Of a DNA stretch of 51,426 nt, positions 34,634 through 44,215 are shown in pieces. The first letter of the stretch is position 1; every line of letters begins with the position of its first letter. The notes beneath the pieces are model-generated. The model did not search any database. It was given only the letters and a program-made list of their open reading frames with translations, and was not told the origin of the DNA. A program made the position numbers and the translations under genes. This DNA comes from Alphaproteobacteria bacterium (GTDB lineage: Bacteria > Pseudomonadota > Alphaproteobacteria > Reyranellales > Reyranellaceae). The stretch spans positions 1 through 51,426 of the forward strand of contig VGCZ01000038.1 in assembly GCA_016869975.1 (NCBI GenBank), read 5' to 3'.

Positions 34634-35146
34634 TCAGGGCGGGCCGAACCGAGCCCGGACCGCTACCGCCAGCGCGCCCTGGCCGACCTCCATCACCGCC
34701 AGACGATCGACGTCCAGTGTCGCGACGAAGGGCGCCTCGTGAGCGAACCAGCTCAGATTGCTCACGGTATGGGCCAGCGCCGCTAGATCACGCCCCTCCA
34801 GGATCGCTCGGCAGCGCAGGCCGACCACCATGGCGCGAGCCCGATCCATGCCGAATGGCGCCCATACGGCGATCTTGTCGGCCGGATCATCGATCGCGCC
34901 GACGATGACCGCGGCGGCGCCGTTGGGCAGGCGATGGATCGCCATGCGGATCGACGGCGCGTCGCCGGCTTGCTCCGGCTGGGCGGTGGCGATGCCAAAC
35001 ATGCCCATGAATTGCTTGACGTCGCTATCACCAAGCTCGCCGACGAAGCTCGAGGCCAGTTTCATCGGCGGCAGGAATCCAGGGCGCTGCGGCAACGGAC
35101 CGTCGGCGCGCGCTGCCAATCCAGCGACAAGGTCACGATCATCCAC
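34634..35146 (-). CDS. Conserved protein of unknown function
   Basis: A 170-residue protein starting at GTG 35146 with SD GGAGGA about 8 bases upstream. It has no signal peptide or membrane helix. Segments GDAPSIRMAIHRLPNGAAAVIVGAIDDPADKIAVWAPFGMDRARAMVVGL and NLSWFAHEAPFVATLDVDRLAVMEV suggest an alpha/beta fold. Codon use matches the neighbours and the ORF is well spaced, so it is probably real. No family is recognised. It lies 38 bp before the Bug receptor gene on the same strand and is divergent from the following SDR. Confidence 0.55.
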   Translation of the reverse strand: MDDRDLVAGLAARADGPLPQRPGFLPPMKLASSFVGELGDSDVKQFMGMFGIATAQPEQAGDAPSIRMAIHRLPNGAAAVIVGAIDDPADKIAVWAPFGMDRARAMVVGLRCRAILEGRDLAALAHTVSNLSWFAHEAPFVATLDVDRLAVMEVGQGALAVAVRARFGPP

Positions 35147-35242
35147 GCGCTGCGTCCTCCTGATCGTCGCGGGCTGAGAAGCTTCACATAGGACGTGCCG
35201 GAGCGCTAGGCTTCACGCTTGTGGTGACGGGAGTGGTTTCGC

Positions 35243-36040
35243 ATGGGGATGCGACTCAAGGACAAGGTGGCAATGGTGGTGGGCGCCGGCTCGAGCGGTC
35301 CGGGCTGGGGTAACGGCAAGGCAACCGCCGTGACCTTCGCCCGCGAGGGGGCGCGGGTATTCTGTGTCGATCGCAATCTCGCCGCCGCCGAGGAGACCGT
35401 CGGCATCATCAAGGGCGAGGGCGGCGAGGCGATGGCCTTCGCCGGCGACGCCAGCAATTCCGGCGACGTGAAGGGCATGGTCCAGGCCTGCTTGGGCAAA
35501 TGGGGCCGTATCGACGTGCTCGACAACAATGTCGGCATCAGCCGCGACGGCGGGCCAGTAGAGCTCGAGGAGAAGGACTGGGACCTGGTCTTCGATGTCA
35601 ACGTCAAGAGCTTCTTCCTGACCTGCAAGCACGTGCTGCCGGTCATGGAGGCGCAGCGCAAGGGCGCGGTCATCAACGTCTCGTCGATCGCCTCGCTGCG
35701 CGCCCCCAAAGGCATCCGCTACATCGCCTACAACGCCAGCAAGGGCGCGGTGAACAGCTTCACCCAGGCGGTGGCGCTGATGTACGCGGAGAAGGGAATC
35801 CGCTGCAACGCCATCCTGCCCGGCCTGATGCACACGCCGATGATCGACATCCTGAAGAACCAGTATGCCGCGGGCGACTATGACAAGATGATCGCCATCC
35901 GCGACCGCGCCTCGCCCACCGGCAAGATGGGCACGGCCTGGGACACCGCCAATGCCGCGCTGTTCCTTGCCTCCGACGAGTCCGCCTACGTCAACGGCCA
36001 CCTGCTGATCGTCGACGGCGGTATCACGATCAGGGCGTAG
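35243..36040 (+). CDS. Short-chain dehydrogenase/reductase
   Basis: A 265-residue classical SDR with an extended cofactor loop, VVGAGSSGPGWGNGKA, longer than the normal TGxxxGxG. DNNVGI replaces NNAG, the catalytic Ser is in NVSSIAS, YNASK is YxxxK, and LPGLMHTPM plus NGHLLIVDGG complete the fold. Asp in FCVDRN suggests NAD. ATG 35249 is an alternative start. It converges on the AbrB-type gene with an 11-bp overlap at the 3' ends. Substrate unknown. Confidence 0.85.
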   Translation: MGMRLKDKVAMVVGAGSSGPGWGNGKATAVTFAREGARVFCVDRNLAAAEETVGIIKGEGGEAMAFAGDASNSGDVKGMVQACLGKWGRIDVLDNNVGISRDGGPVELEEKDWDLVFDVNVKSFFLTCKHVLPVMEAQRKGAVINVSSIASLRAPKGIRYIAYNASKGAVNSFTQAVALMYAEKGIRCNAILPGLMHTPMIDILKNQYAAGDYDKMIAIRDRASPTGKMGTAWDTANAALFLASDESAYVNGHLLIVDGGITIRA

Positions 36041-37154
36041 GCGGCGCGCGCAGCTTGGGCTCGACGAAGCGGCGATAGAACCAGGTGCCGACGAAGACGA
36101 TGGCGAAGATGCGGAAGAGATGGTGGGTCGCCACCATGGCGATGTCGGCGTGCAGCGCCAGGCCGACCAGGCTCATCTCGGCGAAGCCGCCCGGCGCGTA
36201 GGAGAGCGCGATGTCGTCGGTCGGCAGGCCGCTCAGCCAGTGGCCGAGCTGGGCAAAGGCCACGGCGATCAGGATCAGCAGGATGGCGGCGAGGAAGCCG
36301 TAGAGCAGGTCGCGCGCCACCTCGCGGAAGACGGCGCCGACGAAGCGGCAGCCGATCGCCGAGCCGATGACCACCTGGGCGCAGGCCACCAGCTCGCCCG
36401 GCGGCTTCGACGCCGTCCAGCCCAGCAGATGTACGACGCCGCTGGCCAGCATCGGGCCGAACATCATGCCGGCGGGCATCTTGATGCGGGTGGCGATCAG
36501 CGCGCCGGCGACGCCGCAGGCGACCAGGATCGCGATGTCGCGCACGGTGAGCGACGGCGCCGCGGCGGCGTCGAAAACCGAGGACACCGTGCCGTACATC
36601 AGGCGATAGAAGAACGGGATCGTCGTGACCACAGTGAGGATGCGCACGGCGTGCATCATCGCCACGCTGCGCTCGTTGGCGCCGAAGACCGAGGCCAGCA
36701 TCACCATCTCGTTCAACCCGCCCGGCATGGCGGCGAAATACGACGTACGCGCGTCATAGCCGCCGCGCTTGCGCAGCAGCCACCAGACGCCGCCGGCGCT
36801 GGCGACGCTCATCGCCACCAGCACGACCATGGTCAGCAGCCATTTCGGCATATGGTCGATCATGTCGGGCGAGAAGCCGCTGCCCAGCAGCACGCCGAGG
36901 ATCACCATCATGATTTGGCGTATGCGGTTGTTGACGCCCACCGGAGCGCCGGACATCGCCGCGATGGTGCAGAACACGGCGGCGCCCATCATCCAGGCCA
37001 GCGGCATGCGCAGCAGGTGGAAACAGAAGCCGCCGACGCCGCCGATCACCATGGCGAGCGCGAAATAGCGCCAGCCGGTATGGCCGACGAAACCCTTCAG
37101 CCGCCTGGCGCGTTCCTCCGCGACGCGCTTCCTGTCGTCGTCCGCCTGACTCAC
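36030..37154 (-). CDS. AbrB-family (COG3180) membrane protein
   Basis: A 374-residue polytopic protein starting at GTG 37154, which overlaps the NAD kinase stop (GTGA). It shows the internal duplication typical of this family: [20 protein letters not shown] with [16 protein letters not shown] in repeat 1, and [20 protein letters not shown] with [21 protein letters not shown] in repeat 2. Family members are often mislabelled ammonia monooxygenase; the E. coli AbrB member has a reported role in regulating aidB, and a transporter function is plausible. Coupling to NAD kinase may be incidental. Confidence 0.8.
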   Translation of the reverse strand: MSQADDDRKRVAEERARRLKGFVGHTGWRYFALAMVIGGVGGFCFHLLRMPLAWMMGAAVFCTIAAMSGAPVGVNNRIRQIMMVILGVLLGSGFSPDMIDHMPKWLLTMVVLVAMSVASAGGVWWLLRKRGGYDARTSYFAAMPGGLNEMVMLASVFGANERSVAMMHAVRILTVVTTIPFFYRLMYGTVSSVFDAAAAPSLTVRDIAILVACGVAGALIATRIKMPAGMMFGPMLASGVVHLLGWTASKPPGELVACAQVVIGSAIGCRFVGAVFREVARDLLYGFLAAILLILIAVAFAQLGHWLSGLPTDDIALSYAPGGFAEMSLVGLALHADIAMVATHHLFRIFAIVFVGTWFYRRFVEPKLRAPPTP

Positions 37155-37915
37155 GACAAGAACTGTTCCTTCAGGATGCGCTCCTCGAGATGATGCTCGG
37201 GGTCGAACAGCAGGGTGAGCGCGTGCGTCGTGTCCTCGGTCACGGTCACCGACGTGACGTTGCGCACCTCGGTCGAATCGGCCACCGCGCTGACCGGCCG
37301 CTTGGCCGCCTCGAGAACGTCGAGCGTCACCCGCGCCGTGCGCGGCAACACCGCGCCGCGCCAGCGTCGTGGCCGGAATGGGCTGATCGGCGTCAGCGCC
37401 AGCAGCCCGGCGCCCAGCGGCAGGATCGGGCCGTGGACCGACAGATTGTAGGCCGTCGAACCGGCCGGGGTGGCGATCATCACGCCGTCGCAAACCAGCT
37501 CGTCCAGGCGCTTCTGGCCGTCGATGGAGATCGAGATCTTGGCGGTCTGTCGTGTCTGGCGCAGCAACGAGACTTCGTTGATGGCGTGCGCCTGGACCAT
37601 GTCGCCGCCGACCGAGCGCGCCTCCATCAACAGGGGGTTGAGCACGACGCGCTGCGCGCGCTCGAGACGCTGGTGCAGGCCGTTCTCGCGCCAGGCGTTC
37701 ATCAGGAAGCCGACCGTACCGCGGTTCATGCCATAGATCGGCACATGCCGGCCCATGAATCGGTGCAGCATCTGCAGCATGAATCCGTCGCCGCCCAGCG
37801 CCACGACAACGTCGGCCTTCGCTGGCGACACTTCGTCGTAGCGTTGGCGAAGACGCTTGGCGGCGTCGCGCGCCTCGGCGCTGCGCGCGGCGACGAAAGC
37901 GATCTTGTGATTCAT
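37151..37915 (-). CDS. nadK: NAD kinase
   Basis: A 254-residue enzyme phosphorylating NAD to NADP. Key motifs are [17 protein letters not shown] (GGDG), [12 protein letters not shown] and the conserved C-terminal [40 protein letters not shown] contributes the NE motif. ATG 37915 ([12 protein letters not shown]) was chosen; longer frames run into the MFS gene upstream. The stop overlaps the AbrB-type start by 4 bp. Confidence 0.93.
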   Translation of the reverse strand: MNHKIAFVAARSAEARDAAKRLRQRYDEVSPAKADVVVALGGDGFMLQMLHRFMGRHVPIYGMNRGTVGFLMNAWRENGLHQRLERAQRVVLNPLLMEARSVGGDMVQAHAINEVSLLRQTRQTAKISISIDGQKRLDELVCDGVMIATPAGSTAYNLSVHGPILPLGAGLLALTPISPFRPRRWRGAVLPRTARVTLDVLEAAKRPVSAVADSTEVRNVTSVTVTEDTTHALTLLFDPEHHLEERILKEQFLS

Positions 37916-37983
37916 GCTGGGGCGGGCGTTAGAAACATCATGCTGCGGCGCAGTATAGCGAGGGACGCCCGTCGCACCAGCGC

Positions 37984-39219
37984 TCAGGCCCGCCCGGGAC
38001 GGCGCAGGCGGAAGCCGCCGATCACCGCCAGCGCCACCAGCACCAGCGCCAATGCGATGTAGTTCAGCACCGCCCAGCCCTCCAGCTCCAGCACGACGCT
38101 CGCCATGATGCTGGCCAAGGTCGTGGTGCCGAACACCATGAAGTCGTTGAACGCCTGCGCCTTGCCGCGCTCGGCCGGGCGGTAGGTCGTGGTCAGCAAG
38201 GTGGTGGCGCCGACGAACAGGAAGTTCCAGCCGACGCCGTTCAGCCCCAGCGCGCCTCGGAAGTGCCACTCGCTGATGCCCAGTAGCGCCACCGCGACGC
38301 CGCCCACCAGCAGCGCGCTGCCGGCGATCATGACGTTGAAGATGCCGAACCGGTTGATCAGGTGGCCGGTGAAGAACGAGGGCACGAACATACCCATGAC
38401 ATGGACGAAGATCGTGATCGGCGCCTCGGTGCGCGACAGGCCGCATTGCACGATGGCCAGCGGCGAGGCGGCCATGACGAAGGACATCACGCCGAAGGCG
38501 ATCATGCCGCCGGATGCGGCGACCATGTAGGTCGGCTGGGTGATGATCTGCAGCAGCGGCCGCTGCGGACCTTCGGTGTCGATCGCCTTGACCTCGGGAT
38601 AGTCGATGAAGCCGTGGATCACGAAGACGATCGCGTGCAGGACGATGACACAGGCGAAGCTGGCCTGGAAGGTCGGCAGCCACAGATCGGGCGTAAAGCG
38701 CGCCATCGCCGGGCCGATGATGCCCGCCAGCACGCCACCGGCCGTAACGTAGGAGATCGTCTGGGCGCGGAAGATCGGCGGCGCCAGCTCGACGGCGGCG
38801 AATCGGTAGAGCTGCATGTTGGCGATGGCGTTGCCGAGGAACAGGCCGCCCACGCACATCAGGGGAAAGCTGCCGAGGCCCAGCCCGATCACCGCCAGCA
38901 GCGCGCCGGTCATGCCCATGGTCGAGCCGACGCGAAAGCCGAAGCGCCGCCCGCGGCGCATCATCAGCATCGAGGCGGGGAACACCGAGAGCATGACGCC
39001 GAGATGCTGCATGGTGACGGGCAAATTCGCCCACATGCGCGTATCGGGGGAGACGATCGTCAGCACCGCCAGCGCCGAGGAGGCGAACATCAGCGTGTTG
39101 CTGCTCTGGGTCAGCGCCTGACACATCGCCAGCAGGGCGATGTTGCGCATCGAGCGGCCAGGCATGCGGGGGGACGCCGGAGTCGCGGGGCGCTCGGCAG
39201 TCGTGTCGGAGCCGTCCAT
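37984..39219 (-). CDS. Major facilitator superfamily transporter
   Basis: A 411-residue protein with about 12 helices. The loop 2-3 motif of the MFS appears as [22 protein letters not shown], and the N- and C-terminal halves are joined by a loop around [22 protein letters not shown]. The second half includes [19 protein letters not shown]. The first residues ([23 protein letters not shown]) form a Pro-rich cytoplasmic tail; an internal ATG could also serve. It resembles the UMF/YfkF-like drug or metabolite exporters, but the substrate is unknown. It lies about 70 bp before the NAD kinase gene. Confidence 0.82.
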   Translation of the reverse strand: MDGSDTTAERPATPASPRMPGRSMRNIALLAMCQALTQSSNTLMFASSALAVLTIVSPDTRMWANLPVTMQHLGVMLSVFPASMLMMRRGRRFGFRVGSTMGMTGALLAVIGLGLGSFPLMCVGGLFLGNAIANMQLYRFAAVELAPPIFRAQTISYVTAGGVLAGIIGPAMARFTPDLWLPTFQASFACVIVLHAIVFVIHGFIDYPEVKAIDTEGPQRPLLQIITQPTYMVAASGGMIAFGVMSFVMAASPLAIVQCGLSRTEAPITIFVHVMGMFVPSFFTGHLINRFGIFNVMIAGSALLVGGVAVALLGISEWHFRGALGLNGVGWNFLFVGATTLLTTTYRPAERGKAQAFNDFMVFGTTTLASIMASVVLELEGWAVLNYIALALVLVALAVIGGFRLRRPGRA

Positions 39220-39297
39220 TGGGCGCGGACCATAGTGGGCCGTCCCCGTCGTCCCAACAGGCGATTGCGCGACCTCTCCCCTGCGTCAGGTGAGGGT

Positions 39298-39507
39298 CTA
39301 TAGCTCGCGCAGCAGCTCGCTGATCGCGTTGGTGCTGGTCGGCTTGACCTCGGACCACTCCGAGCCGCCCAACGGGCGCGCCCAGGAGCGGCCCGACACG
39401 ACGCTGTCGATGATCTCGAACTGCGCCGTCGAGCGGCAGGCGACGTCCTCGCCATGGCCGCCGGCCAGATGCGCGGCCCAGACCCTGTTCAATTCCTGCT
39501 GTGTCAT
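39298..39507 (-). CDS. Small conserved-looking protein of unknown function
   Basis: A 69-residue frame: [19 protein letters not shown] at the start and LLREL at the end. SD GGAGG lies 6 bases before ATG 39507; the frame stays open further upstream to 39534 (MERLLVEAS). No domain is recognised. Good codon use and SD support it, but its length leaves doubt. It follows the MetE-like gene on the same strand after 112 bp. Confidence 0.5.
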   Translation of the reverse strand: MTQQELNRVWAAHLAGGHGEDVACRSTAQFEIIDSVVSGRSWARPLGGSEWSEVKPTSTNAISELLREL

Positions 39508-39619
39508 GGACGCCTCCACCAGGAGACGCTCCATATCGATCCCCGATTGTGGCCGATTGAGGACTTCGGGGGCGCCGAAGCGGCCGCCTCTTTCTCGCTG
39601 GGGATCGCGCGCTTCTACA

Positions 39620-40645
39620 TCAGGCAGAAGCCTGCCGACGGGCCAACCTTGCGCCCTCGACAAGCGCCACCATCTTGCGCCGCGCCAGCCCACGCGGCAG
39701 GGCGGAGAAGCCGCAATCGGCGGTGATGCGCAGGCGTTCGGCCGGCGCGTGCTCGAGGCACTGCGCGACGCGCTCGGCGACCTTCTGTGGCGACTCGATG
39801 TGGAAGTTTTTCACGTCGAGCACGCCGACGCCGACGTCGAAGCGTTTCGCCAACGCGCCCACCGTTTCGAGCTGGGCCATCTCGCGGTTGGCATACTCCA
39901 GCGACACCTCCTCGGCGTCGAGCGTCAGCAGCGCCGGCACGAGTCGGGCGATGTCGCGGTCGGCCATCGGCCGGCCGGCGTTGTTGCCGAAGCAGACGTG
40001 CACGGTACGGCGTACGGCGAAGCCCGAGGTGGCGCGGTTGATCACGGCGACGCTGTCCTCCAGCGACAGGCCGAAGGGCCGTTCCGGCAGGCCGGGCTCG
40101 TCGAGCTGGATGTAGTCGGCGCCGGCGGCGACCAGCCCCGCGAGCTCGGTGCGCACGATGCCTACCAGCTCGTCGATGATGGCGCCGGTGTCGCGGCCGC
40201 CGGCCTCCATGAAGCCGCCAAAGGTCAGCGGACCGGGCAGAGCCACCTTGAGATGGCGGCCGGGCGCCAAGCGCTTGAGTGCCTTGTACTCCTCGACCAC
40301 GCCCAGGCCGTCGGGGGCGCTGACCACGCCGTCGGGTGTGAAGTGCGGGGCCATGTCGTAGCCGGGCACGCCGAGCTTGCGCAGCGGCGGCACGCGCTTG
40401 AGGCCGCGCAGCTTCGAGAAGACCTCGAAGACGAAGCGCTGCCGGCGCAGCTCGCCGTCGCTGATGATGTCCAGGCCGGCCTCGATCTGGTCGGCGATGG
40501 CGATGCGGGTGGCGTCCTCGTAGAGCTCGTCGAGGTCGCCCGGCCCGAAATCGCCCTCACGCGCGCGGCGTTGGCCCGAAATGAACCAGCCCGGCGAGGC
40601 ATAGCTGCCGACGCCCATGGTCGGCAGGATCGGCAGTGGGTTCAT
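39620..40645 (-). CDS. MetE C-terminal-domain-only methyltransferase
   Basis: A 341-residue protein corresponding to the catalytic half of cobalamin-independent methionine synthase. The zinc ligands are visible: His and Cys in VHVCFGNN, Glu in VSLEYANREM and Cys in ITADCGFSAL. The substrate region includes YIQLDEPGLPERPF. MetE proper is about 750 residues with an N-terminal duplicate, so this is a core-MetE, a group that uses folate or other methyl donors. It has no MetH-like partner nearby. ATG 40645 was chosen. It is divergent from the operon starting at 40723, with 77 bp between. Confidence 0.82.
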   Translation of the reverse strand: MNPLPILPTMGVGSYASPGWFISGQRRAREGDFGPGDLDELYEDATRIAIADQIEAGLDIISDGELRRQRFVFEVFSKLRGLKRVPPLRKLGVPGYDMAPHFTPDGVVSAPDGLGVVEEYKALKRLAPGRHLKVALPGPLTFGGFMEAGGRDTGAIIDELVGIVRTELAGLVAAGADYIQLDEPGLPERPFGLSLEDSVAVINRATSGFAVRRTVHVCFGNNAGRPMADRDIARLVPALLTLDAEEVSLEYANREMAQLETVGALAKRFDVGVGVLDVKNFHIESPQKVAERVAQCLEHAPAERLRITADCGFSALPRGLARRKMVALVEGARLARRQASA

Positions 40646-40722
40646 CGGTGTCCTTCCGTGCTTTCGCGTCGCGATGATGCCATGGATGCTACAGTGGCGG
40701 GCAAGGGCGAGGAGACGTGGAT

Positions 40723-41730
40723 ATGCGGGTGGTGATCGTCGGCGCGGGTGCGATCGGCGGCTGGCTGGGCGGCGGGCTGGCACGCGCGGGCCATGACGTG
40801 GCCTTCGTGGCGCGTGGTCGCACGCTCGCGGCGTTGCGGCGCGACGGGTTGATCGTACGCGAGGGTGACAGATCGGCGGAGTTCGAGGTCGAAGCGTCCG
40901 ACGATCCGGCCAAGCTCGGCGCCTGCGACTATGTCGTGCTGGCGTTGAAAGGGCAGGACGTCGCCGGCGTCGCGCCGACGCTGCGGCCGCTGTTCGACGC
41001 CGATACCGCCGTGGTCAGCACCATGAATGGCCTGCCGTGGTGGTTCCTCGACGGCTTCGGCGGCCCACTGGCCGGCCAAACGCTGGCCTCGGTCGATCCC
41101 AAGGGCGCCACCCTAGCCTCCATCGAGGGCCGCCGCGTGATCGGCGGCGTGGTCCACGGATCGACTCGGCTTGACGCGCCCGGTGTCGTGCGCATCGTCA
41201 AGATCGATCGCCTGTTGTTGGGCGAGCCGGATGGCGAGGGCAGTCCTCGGCTGGCGGCACTCGCCGAGGCCTTCGCCAAGGGCGATGTCCCGGTCGTGCA
41301 GACCGGCAATATCCGTATGGAGATCTGGGCCAAGCTATGGGGCAACATGAACCTCAATCCGCTAAGCGCGCTGGCCCGCGCCACCATGGCGCGGATGCTG
41401 GGCGATAGGATGCTGTTCGGCCTGGCGGCCGGCATGATGCGCGAGATGGATGAGGTTGGCGCGAAGATCGGGCTGAAGATGACCATGGCGGCAGAGGATC
41501 GGCTGGCGCTTGCAGCCAAGCTGGGCGATTTCAAGACCTCGATGCTGCAGGATCTTGAGGCCGACCGGCCGCTGGAGATCGAGCCGCTGCTCGGCGTCGT
41601 CGTCGAGCTGGCGGACGCGTTGAAGCTGGAATTGCCGCTGTGTCGCGGCGTGTTGGGTACGGTCCGGCAGCTCGAAGTGAGCCGAACCATGGCGAGGCAG
41701 GCCAAGGCGAGTGAGGGAGGCGCGTCGTGA
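40723..41730 (+). CDS. Ketopantoate reductase-like 2-dehydropantoate reductase
   Basis: A 335-residue NAD(P)-dependent enzyme: N-terminal Rossmann motif MRVVIVGAGAIGGWLGGGLARAGHDV, then VVLALKGQDV, AVVSTMNGLPWW, and the C-domain helix KLWGNMNLNPLSALARAT with the catalytic Lys and Asn. Pantothenate biosynthesis is one possibility, but the following genes suggest that a related 2-oxo acid is reduced. SD GGAG 8 bases before ATG 40723 supports that start over GTG 40717. It overlaps the IlvD/Edd gene by 4 bp (GTGA). Confidence 0.8.
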   Translation: MRVVIVGAGAIGGWLGGGLARAGHDVAFVARGRTLAALRRDGLIVREGDRSAEFEVEASDDPAKLGACDYVVLALKGQDVAGVAPTLRPLFDADTAVVSTMNGLPWWFLDGFGGPLAGQTLASVDPKGATLASIEGRRVIGGVVHGSTRLDAPGVVRIVKIDRLLLGEPDGEGSPRLAALAEAFAKGDVPVVQTGNIRMEIWAKLWGNMNLNPLSALARATMARMLGDRMLFGLAAGMMREMDEVGAKIGLKMTMAAEDRLALAAKLGDFKTSMLQDLEADRPLEIEPLLGVVVELADALKLELPLCRGVLGTVRQLEVSRTMARQAKASEGGAS

Positions 41731-43451
41731 GCAAGGGTATGCGCAAGGGGTTGGCGACCTACGGCGATCCCGGTTTCTCGCTCTTCCTGCGCAAGGCCTT
41801 CATCAAGGCCATGGGCTTCAGCGACGATGCGCTCGACCGGCCGATCATCGGCATTACCAACACATTCTCCGATTTCAACCCGTGCCACGGCAACGTGCCA
41901 AGACTGATCGAGGCGGTGAAGCGTGGCGTAATGCTGGCCGGCGGCCTGCCGATGGAATTCCCGACCGTGTCGATCCACGAGTCGTTCTCCAATCCTACCA
42001 GCATGTTTCTGCGTAACCTGATGGCCATGGACACGGAGGAGATGATCCGCGCTCAGCCGATGGACGCGGTGGTGCTGATCGGCGGCTGCGACAAGACCGT
42101 GCCGGCGCAGCTCATGGCCGCCGCCAGCGCCAACGTGCCGGCGATCATGCTGGTCACCGGCCCCATGCTGGTCGGCCACTACAAGGGCGAGATCCTCGGC
42201 GCCTGCACCGATTGCCGCCGCCTGTGGGGCCAGCATCGCGCTGGCGAGTTCTCCGAAGCGGAGATCGAGGAGGTCAGCGGAAGGCTCGCGCCGACGCAAG
42301 GCACCTGCATGGTGATGGGCACCGCCAGCACCATGGCCTGCGTCACCGAGGCGCTGGGCATGTCGCTGCCTGGCACTGGCTCGATCCCGGCGACGCACGC
42401 CGATCGCTTCCGCGCCGCCGAAGCCACCGGCGCGCGCGCGACGGCGATGGCCAAGGCCGGAGGCCCGACGCCGCGCCAGATCATGACCAAGGCTGCTTTC
42501 CGCAACGCGCTGGTGACCCTGCAGGCGCTGGGCGGCTCGACCAACGGCCTGGTGCATCTCACGGCGGTGGCCGGCCGCTGCGGCATCAGGATCGACCTCG
42601 ACGAGGTCGACGATCTCGGCCGCAAGGTGCCGGTGCTGGCCGATCTCAAGCCGTCGGGCCAGCACTATCTCGAGCACTTCCACTGGTCCGGCGGCACCAT
42701 GCGCATGCTGCGCGAGCTCAAGGAGCTGCTGGCGTTGGATGCGCCAACCATCGACGGCAGCACGCTCGGCCAGTCGATCGACGCGGCGGCGGAAATTCCC
42801 GGCCAGACCATCATCCGCAGTCGTGAAACCGCGCTTAGCGCCACCGGCGCCATGGCGGTGCTGCGAGGCAACCTCGCGCCCGGCGGCGCGATCATCAAGC
42901 AGTCGGCCGCCTCGCCCAAGCTGATGAGCCACGAGGGTCGGGCGGTGGTCTTCGAGTCGGTCGAGGATTTGACCAACCGCATCGATGATCCCAACCTCGA
43001 CGTGACGGCCAACGACGTGCTGGTGATGCGCAATGGCGGCCCGCGCGGCGCGCCGGGCATGCCCGAGGCGGGCTACCTGCCGATCCCGCGCAAGCTGGCG
43101 CGGCAGGGCGTGAAGGACATGGTGCGCATCTCCGACGCGCGCATGTCGGGCACCGCCTTCGGCACCATCGTGCTGCACATCACGCCGGAGTCGGCGATTG
43201 GTGGACCGCTCGGCTTGGTGCGCAGCGGCGATCGCATCAAGCTCGACGTGCCCAATCGGCGTATCGACATGCTGGTCGACGACGCGACCCTGGCGCAGCG
43301 GCGCAAGGAGTGGCAGCCGCCCAAGGAGATCGACGACACCGTGCGCGGCTATGCCGGGTTGTTCCAGCGCAGCGTGCTGCAGGCCGACGAGGGTTGCGAC
43401 TTCGACTTCCTTGTCGACGGCCCGCGCGCATCCCATGTGAAGCCGCGATGA
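41727..43451 (+). CDS. IlvD/Edd-family dehydratase, sugar-acid type
   Basis: A 574-residue Fe-S dehydratase. Cys53 (FNPCHGN), Cys121 (GGCDKT) and Cys194 (QGTCMVMGTAST) are the cluster ligands, and LGGSTNGLVHL and SDARMSGTAFGTIVLHITPE complete the active site. The residues around ILGACTDCRRLWGQHRAGEF and the length fit the arabinonate/xylonate dehydratase branch more than dihydroxy-acid dehydratase, though this is by eye. It would convert a sugar acid or a dihydroxy acid to a 2-keto-3-deoxy acid. GTG 41727 overlaps the reductase stop, and its own stop overlaps the next start (ATGA). Confidence 0.85.
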   Translation: MSKGMRKGLATYGDPGFSLFLRKAFIKAMGFSDDALDRPIIGITNTFSDFNPCHGNVPRLIEAVKRGVMLAGGLPMEFPTVSIHESFSNPTSMFLRNLMAMDTEEMIRAQPMDAVVLIGGCDKTVPAQLMAAASANVPAIMLVTGPMLVGHYKGEILGACTDCRRLWGQHRAGEFSEAEIEEVSGRLAPTQGTCMVMGTASTMACVTEALGMSLPGTGSIPATHADRFRAAEATGARATAMAKAGGPTPRQIMTKAAFRNALVTLQALGGSTNGLVHLTAVAGRCGIRIDLDEVDDLGRKVPVLADLKPSGQHYLEHFHWSGGTMRMLRELKELLALDAPTIDGSTLGQSIDAAAEIPGQTIIRSRETALSATGAMAVLRGNLAPGGAIIKQSAASPKLMSHEGRAVVFESVEDLTNRIDDPNLDVTANDVLVMRNGGPRGAPGMPEAGYLPIPRKLARQGVKDMVRISDARMSGTAFGTIVLHITPESAIGGPLGLVRSGDRIKLDVPNRRIDMLVDDATLAQRRKEWQPPKEIDDTVRGYAGLFQRSVLQADEGCDFDFLVDGPRASHVKPR

Positions 43452-44206
43452 GTGCGCTTCCTTCGATCTTCATATCGCACGGCTCGCCGATGATGGCGGT
43501 GACCGAATCACCGGCGCGTGCCTTTCTTGTCGCCCTGGGCAAGACCTTGCCGCGGCCGAAAGCGATCGTCGTCGCCTCGGCTCATTGGGAGGAGCGCGGT
43601 GCGGTTGTCGGCGGTGCCGCGCAGCCCGGCACGATCCACGATTTCTATGGCTTCCCCGAACCGCTCTACCGCATCCGCTATCCCGCGCCGGGCGACACCG
43701 CGCTGTCGCGCCGCGTGGCGGACATGCTGGAGACGACCATCGACGCCAAGCGCGGCTTCGATCACGGCGTCTGGAGCCCGCTGATCCTGATGTACCCCGA
43801 TGCCGACATCCCGGTGATCCCGGTAGCGCTGGACGAGTCCGGCGACGCGGCGAGCCATCTCGAGATCGGCCGCAAGCTCGCGCCGTTGCGCGGGGAGGGC
43901 ATGCTGGTGCTGGGCAGCGGCTCCTTTACCCACAATCTCGGCGCGCTGCGCTCGACCCAGCCGGGCCAGCCGACGCCGGCCTGGACGACCGACTTCATCG
44001 ACTGGACGGTGAAGGCGCTCGAATCAGGTGACATCGCGTCGCTGGAGGACTGGGAAGAGACGGCACCGCACGCGCTTCAAAACCATCCGACGCCCGAACA
44101 CTTCATGCCGCTCTTCGTCGCCGCTGGCGCCGGCGGCAAGGCGGAACTGCTGCACGACAGCGTGCACCACGGCATCCTCGCCATGCACGCCTTCGCGTTT
44201 CACTGA
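43448..44206 (+). CDS. DODA-type extradiol ring-cleavage dioxygenase
   Basis: A 252-residue class III extradiol dioxygenase. The metal ligands lie in FISHGSPMM (His14-region), FDHGVWSPL (second His) and the C-terminal SVHHGILAMHAF; SAHWEERG adds a further His. Members cleave catechols such as DOPA, or act on similar diols, with Zn or Fe. Its ATG overlaps the dehydratase stop, so it is translationally coupled to a sugar-acid-type dehydratase, an unusual combination. The gene is convergent with the intradiol dioxygenase gene, 9 bp away. Confidence 0.85.
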   Translation: MSALPSIFISHGSPMMAVTESPARAFLVALGKTLPRPKAIVVASAHWEERGAVVGGAAQPGTIHDFYGFPEPLYRIRYPAPGDTALSRRVADMLETTIDAKRGFDHGVWSPLILMYPDADIPVIPVALDESGDAASHLEIGRKLAPLRGEGMLVLGSGSFTHNLGALRSTQPGQPTPAWTTDFIDWTVKALESGDIASLEDWEETAPHALQNHPTPEHFMPLFVAAGAGGKAELLHDSVHHGILAMHAFAFH

Positions 44207-44215
44207 TGAACGTCG

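Noticed and set aside
37154-39358. N-terminal extension of NAD kinase or of the AbrB-type protein
   Set aside because: The longer frames run through the upstream gene in another frame; internal ATG 37915 and GTG 37154 give family-length proteins with overlaps.
40929-43436. 835-codon minus-strand frame opposite the reductase and dehydratase genes
   Set aside because: Low-complexity antisense shadow spanning two well-supported genes.
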